Source: Candidatus Eiseniibacteriota bacterium
GTDB taxonomy: Bacteria; Joyebacterota; Joyebacteria; Joyebacterales; Joyebacteraceae
NCBI GenBank assembly: GCA_030638405.1
Contig: DAOWER010000108.1
Coordinates: forward strand, 1 to 8,468
Direction: 5' to 3'
DNA length: 8,468 nucleotides
Shown: positions 5,752 through 8,468 of the stretch, piece after piece
Layout of the letters: the number at the start of each line of letters is the position of its first letter
Numbering within the stretch: position 1 is the first letter of the stretch
The notes under the pieces: model-generated
What the model saw: the letters and a program-made list of their open reading frames with translations, nothing else
What the model was told of the DNA's origin: nothing
Database searches by the model: none
Program-made: the position numbers and the translations under genes

Positions 5752-6431
5752 TGTTCTCCTCCGCCAGTGCGTCTCCATTCGAGGGTCGGGTTCGCCGGCT
5801 CATCGTTGTGCACCACGACCTCGGCGTACTCGCGAGGGCGGCACCGTTCGAGATAGAGCCGCTCCCCCGGGATGTAGCGGCTTTCGTAGCGCTCCCGCAC
5901 GGCCCGCTCGTTTCCGAAGAGTGACAGGTCGCGCTCGAGCGCTCGTGCGAGCGTCACGTCGAAACCCGTGTCCACGAAGATGCTGAAATCCCAGAACTCC
6001 CTGAGCTCCCGGCGCAGGATGAACACGCCGTCGAACAGGAGAACGGAGTACCGGTCGGCAGACCGCTCCGCGGACGTCACCGGTGATTCCGTCCTGAAGT
6101 CGAAGACGGCGGTCCGGTAGCGCAGGCTTCCCCCGGGCCCCAGGGGAACGAGCAGACAGGATCTCACGGCGTCGTAGTCGAAGGAATCGTCCAGGTAGCC
6201 CTCCGGCGACGCACTGCCCCTCGCGTGGCGCACGGCGCGCGGGCGGTGAAAGCCGTCTATGGAAGCGCGGATGACCGTCCGCCCGTGTCCGGCCAGGGAG
6301 TCCGCGAGTTCGTCCGCCAGCACGGTCTTCCCGGAGGCGCCGACACCGTCGATCGCCACTCGGACAGGGTGGCTACGCGCGGTCGCGCCTATGGCGCCCG
6401 TCAGTTCCGCGAGCACGCTGTCTCTGGTCAA
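5748..6431 (-). CDS. Uridine-kinase-like P-loop nucleoside kinase
   Basis: This P-loop kinase resembles the uridine kinase / phosphoribulokinase superfamily, which phosphorylates nucleosides or related small molecules with ATP. Counting from the TTG at 6431 it has 227 residues. Walker A is GVGASGKT (29-36), followed by the DGFHRP substrate-binding segment (59-64), a YLDDSFDYDA stretch (79-88) and the C-terminal IPGERLYLERCRPREYAEVVVHND block (187-210), all familiar from bacterial uridine-kinase family proteins. Start choice: the frame also offers GTG at 6443, but that has no ribosome binding site, whereas GGAGG at 6437-6441 lies 5 nt before the TTG. The gene ends in a 4-bp ATGA overlap with the nitroreductase. 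The substrate is unproven: many proteins of this type are annotated uridine kinase without evidence, and no second salvage gene is nearby. Confidence 0.85.
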   Translation of the reverse strand: MTRDSVLAELTGAIGATARSHPVRVAIDGVGASGKTVLADELADSLAGHGRTVIRASIDGFHRPRAVRHARGSASPEGYLDDSFDYDAVRSCLLVPLGPGGSLRYRTAVFDFRTESPVTSAERSADRYSVLLFDGVFILRRELREFWDFSIFVDTGFDVTLARALERDLSLFGNERAVRERYESRYIPGERLYLERCRPREYAEVVVHNDEPANPTLEWRRTGGGEQ

Positions 6432-6436
6432 GGGGT

Positions 6437-6441
6437 CCTCC
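6437..6441 (-). promoter_or_regulatory. Ribosome binding site (GGAGG) deciding a TTG start for the kinase
   Basis: GGAGG on the minus strand is followed by a 5-nt spacer and TTG at 6431-6429. The alternative GTG at 6443-6441 overlaps this site and has nothing comparable upstream, so the TTG is the more likely initiation codon. Confidence 0.55.
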
Positions 6442-6474
6442 ACTCGCGAAGATGCGGACTCGGACTCGCGTTGA

Positions 6475-6487
6475 ACGCACCGTGCGT
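6475..6487. other. 13-bp near-perfect palindrome in the kinase upstream region
   Basis: ACGCAC and GTGCGT flank a single central C in the 86-bp gap between the outer-membrane protein gene and the kinase start. The one-base centre cannot form a good RNA hairpin, so if functional it would be a protein-binding site. A chance palindrome of this size is quite possible in GC-rich DNA; I see no -35/-10 pair next to it. Confidence 0.2.
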
Positions 6488-6517
6488 GCGGCCGCGGCGA
6501 CAGGCTCGGCCCGCTTC

Positions 6518-7222
6518 CTAGAAGCGCGCCGAGAGCCCGAACCGCACGCCGTCGGACACGAACTCCGGCGACGTGGTGCTGGTGGCGATCTTCCGGTTCG
6601 AGTCGGGGTCGTGCGAGTCGATGCGATATTCGACCCTGTCCTCGAACGTGTACTTGCCCGACGCGCCGTACTCAGCATGGATCGAGAACATCCTGTTGAT
6701 GAACCACTCCACTCCGGCGAACCCCTGAAGCCCGAGTTCCCATATGTCGATGTCGCGCACGTAGTAGGTGAACTCCAGTTCGTCGTACGGGTAGTAGTTG
6801 ATATCCTCGCCGTGAATGTCGGTGTAGCTCACCTTGGGACCGGCGCCCCAGAAGAAGCGGATCGGACCGTTCCCCCTGTAGAAGAGCATCTGCAGCTTCA
6901 GGGTCCCCCTGTGGCTCCAGTTGGTCAGCTCCGCCGAGCCGGTGATCTCCCCGCCGTAGTACTCGATATCCAGATCGCTGTCGTTGAGGTCCAGGAAGAG
7001 CCCGGCGGCCACGCGTATGGCGCGGTTGTCTGTCAGGAACCTCTGGTAGGAGAGCATCTGTCCCTGGAACTCCGAGAGCGTCAGGAGGCTCTCTATGGAG
7101 AACTGCACGGCCTGACTCCCGGCGAGCTCGCCGGCCTCAGGCGAGTACCAGCCATCCGCGACAGCGGCCGCCGGAACGGACAGAAGCGCCGCGGCAGCCA
7201 GAAATGTGCACAGTGCTTTCAT
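6518..7222 (-). CDS. Secreted protein, probable outer-membrane beta-barrel
   Basis: This 234-residue protein has a clear signal peptide (MKALCTFLAAAALLSVPAAAVA, likely cut after AVA at residue 22, before DGWYS). The mature part has alternating polar/aromatic stretches typical of amphipathic beta strands, for instance residues 62-74, 98-112, 118-128, 144-152, 157-169 and 174-190, many Tyr, Phe and Trp residues, and it ends FGLSARF with a terminal Phe, the usual C-terminal signature for BAM-assisted insertion. Acidic, Asn-rich turns (e.g. LDLNDSDLDIEYYGG) would be loops. I do not recognise a specific family, so no molecular function is assigned; 8-10 strands would fit the length. The ATG at 7222 is preceded by GGAGG at 8 nt. 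The TAG of the permease directly abuts this ribosome binding site, so the two genes are likely co-translated and the protein may work with that transporter. Confidence 0.75.
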   Translation of the reverse strand: MKALCTFLAAAALLSVPAAAVADGWYSPEAGELAGSQAVQFSIESLLTLSEFQGQMLSYQRFLTDNRAIRVAAGLFLDLNDSDLDIEYYGGEITGSAELTNWSHRGTLKLQMLFYRGNGPIRFFWGAGPKVSYTDIHGEDINYYPYDELEFTYYVRDIDIWELGLQGFAGVEWFINRMFSIHAEYGASGKYTFEDRVEYRIDSHDPDSNRKIATSTTSPEFVSDGVRFGLSARF

Positions 7223-7235
7223 GTTTCGCTCCTCC

Positions 7236-8468
7236 CTAGTCGTGTCTCAGCGCCTGGACCGGGTCCACGCGGGCCGCGCGCGAGGCCGGGTAGAGCCCGG
7301 CAAGCAGGCTCACGCACACGGAGAACACCATGGCGCCCGCGATCAGCCAGATCGGCATGTAGAACAGGTCGACCTCGGGCACGCCCTGAGGACGCAGGTA
7401 GTGGTTGGCGACGGCGTTGGCAATCCTCGTCACCGCCCATCCAAGAGCCAGCCCGAACACGCCGCCGGTGAAACCTATGGTCGCCGCCTCCGAGAAGAAT
7501 ATCCATCGGATGTCGGTCTCGCTCCCGCCTATCGCCTTCATCACGCCTATCTCACGCGTGCGCTCCAGGATCGACGTGACCATCGTGTTGATGATACCGA
7601 GAGCGGCGACAATGAGAGCGATCGTTCCGACGGCTCCCAGGAGCGCGTCCATGATGAGGAAGCTCTGCCTGATCTCCTCGAGCTCGTCGACGACGGCGAG
7701 GACGCCGAAACCCATCTCCTCCACCGCCTCTCTGACGGGCGTGATGTCGTCCATCCCTCTCGTGCGCACGTAGACGGACCCGTAACCCTGAGCCTCCTCG
7801 GAGCTGTCCAGCAGGTCCCACACGTCGGAGAATCCCAGCCTCGGCATCGCGGCGCCTGTCTCGATGGGAACGACGATGCCGCCGCGGAAGCGCGCCGCCC
7901 CGAAACCCGAGAGGCGGCCGCGCACGCCGACCACCCTGAGACGCGCGACGTCTTCCTTGAGCGGGAGCTTGGAGGGAGGCGTGAAGCTCCGCATGAACGA
8001 GCGGGCAGCACTCCTGAGATCCACTGTCGAGCTGACTACCTCGATCCTGCGCCCGATCAGGGAGTCGACGGATATCGGCACGAGTTCGGTGTCGCCGGAC
8101 TCGCCGGCGCGCGCGTCGACGGGCTCCTCCGCCAATCTGAATCCCAGCTCGTTCAGGAGACGGCCGGTGAGCACGACGACGGAGTCGGCGTCGCCCTCGT
8201 AGAAGCTCCCGTAGGGGATCTCGCTGAACGGTTTGTAGCGCCCCATCGCGGCCGGCACCGCCTGGAGGCTCGTCCGCGCTTCCTTCCCCATCATCCGCAC
8301 CGTGACAGGGAAGCGGATCTCGGGGAAGGCCAGTTCGACAGCCGGCAGCGCGCGGATGGCCTCGACCGCGGAGTCGTTCAGCGCCTTGACCGTCTCAGGA
8401 GGCTCGAATCCGCCGGCCATGATCTCGCCCACGTCTATCTTCGCGGGCAGCACCTGCATGCTCGTGAA
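7236..8468 (-). CDS. ABC transporter permease, FtsX/MacB-like (5' end outside window)
   Basis: The frame is open to the window edge, so the N-terminus is missing; 410 residues are visible. Numbering from the Met at 8459, residues 1-265 form the large extracytoplasmic MacB-type core domain (e.g. IRALPAVELAFPEIRFPV at 35-52) and the last 140 residues the FtsX domain with three helices at about 268-292, 322-346 and 367-390. The segment ILERTREIGVMKAIGGSETDIRWIF (297-321), between the first two helices, is the hallmark cytoplasmic loop contacting the ATPase, and the end LYPASRAARVDPVQALRHD is the standard FtsX tail. The Met at 8459 is internal: no ribosome binding site is visible, the frame continues upstream (FTS before Met), and the first transmembrane helix expected before the core domain is absent. 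Such permeases couple an ATPase to envelope tasks such as lipoprotein release, macrolide or peptide export, or signalling; the ATPase gene is presumably just upstream, beyond 8468. Confidence 0.9.
   Translation of the reverse strand, partial: FTSMQVLPAKIDVGEIMAGGFEPPETVKALNDSAVEAIRALPAVELAFPEIRFPVTVRMMGKEARTSLQAVPAAMGRYKPFSEIPYGSFYEGDADSVVVLTGRLLNELGFRLAEEPVDARAGESGDTELVPISVDSLIGRRIEVVSSTVDLRSAARSFMRSFTPPSKLPLKEDVARLRVVGVRGRLSGFGAARFRGGIVVPIETGAAMPRLGFSDVWDLLDSSEEAQGYGSVYVRTRGMDDITPVREAVEEMGFGVLAVVDELEEIRQSFLIMDALLGAVGTIALIVAALGIINTMVTSILERTREIGVMKAIGGSETDIRWIFFSEAATIGFTGGVFGLALGWAVTRIANAVANHYLRPQGVPEVDLFYMPIWLIAGAMVFSVCVSLLAGLYPASRAARVDPVQALRHD

Overview
The window is a dense, GC-rich (by eye, well above 60%) stretch of bacterial chromosome in which every gene I can support lies on the minus strand, so transcription runs from base 8468 towards base 1. 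An outer-membrane beta-barrel candidate, two lipoprotein-type signal sequences and a MacB/FtsX-type permease point to a diderm (Gram-negative) bacterium. Strong GGAGG-type ribosome binding sites precede most starts. I cannot name the phylum; an uncultured high-GC diderm lineage would fit, but that is a guess.

In transcription order the window holds: the C-terminal part of an FtsX/MacB-like ABC transporter permease (cut by the window edge at 8468); 13 bp later a small secreted, probably outer-membrane beta-barrel protein (6518-7222); a uridine-kinase-like P-loop kinase (5748-6431) overlapping by 4 bp a nitroreductase-family flavoprotein (4945-5751); an M48-family zinc metalloprotease lipoprotein (4056-4853); a MATE-family multidrug/Na+ antiporter (2597-3952, probably with an extra N-terminal 16 codons from a CTG start) whose stop overlaps the start of a D-2-hydroxyacid dehydrogenase relative (1581-2597); two tandem DUF2807 'head GIN' beta-repeat proteins (890-1549 and 109-849), only the second with a signal sequence; and the first 27 codons of what looks like a class I SAM-dependent methyltransferase (1-81).

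The spacing (1-4 bp overlaps at two junctions, gaps of 13-103 bp elsewhere) allows co-transcription, but the products do not form one obvious pathway. Coherent sub-units are permease + outer-membrane protein, kinase + nitroreductase, MATE + dehydrogenase, and the DUF2807 pair. Three proteins (M48 protease, first-listed DUF2807 protein, beta-barrel) act in the cell envelope, so envelope maintenance is a loose common theme.

I see no mobile element, CRISPR array, tRNA or rRNA. The most interesting points are the DUF2807 pair, which share exactly the same repeat register although one lacks any export signal; a dehydrogenase with Tyr in place of the catalytic Glu; and a MATE gene whose conserved N-terminus is only captured by a non-standard start located just after a strong hairpin.
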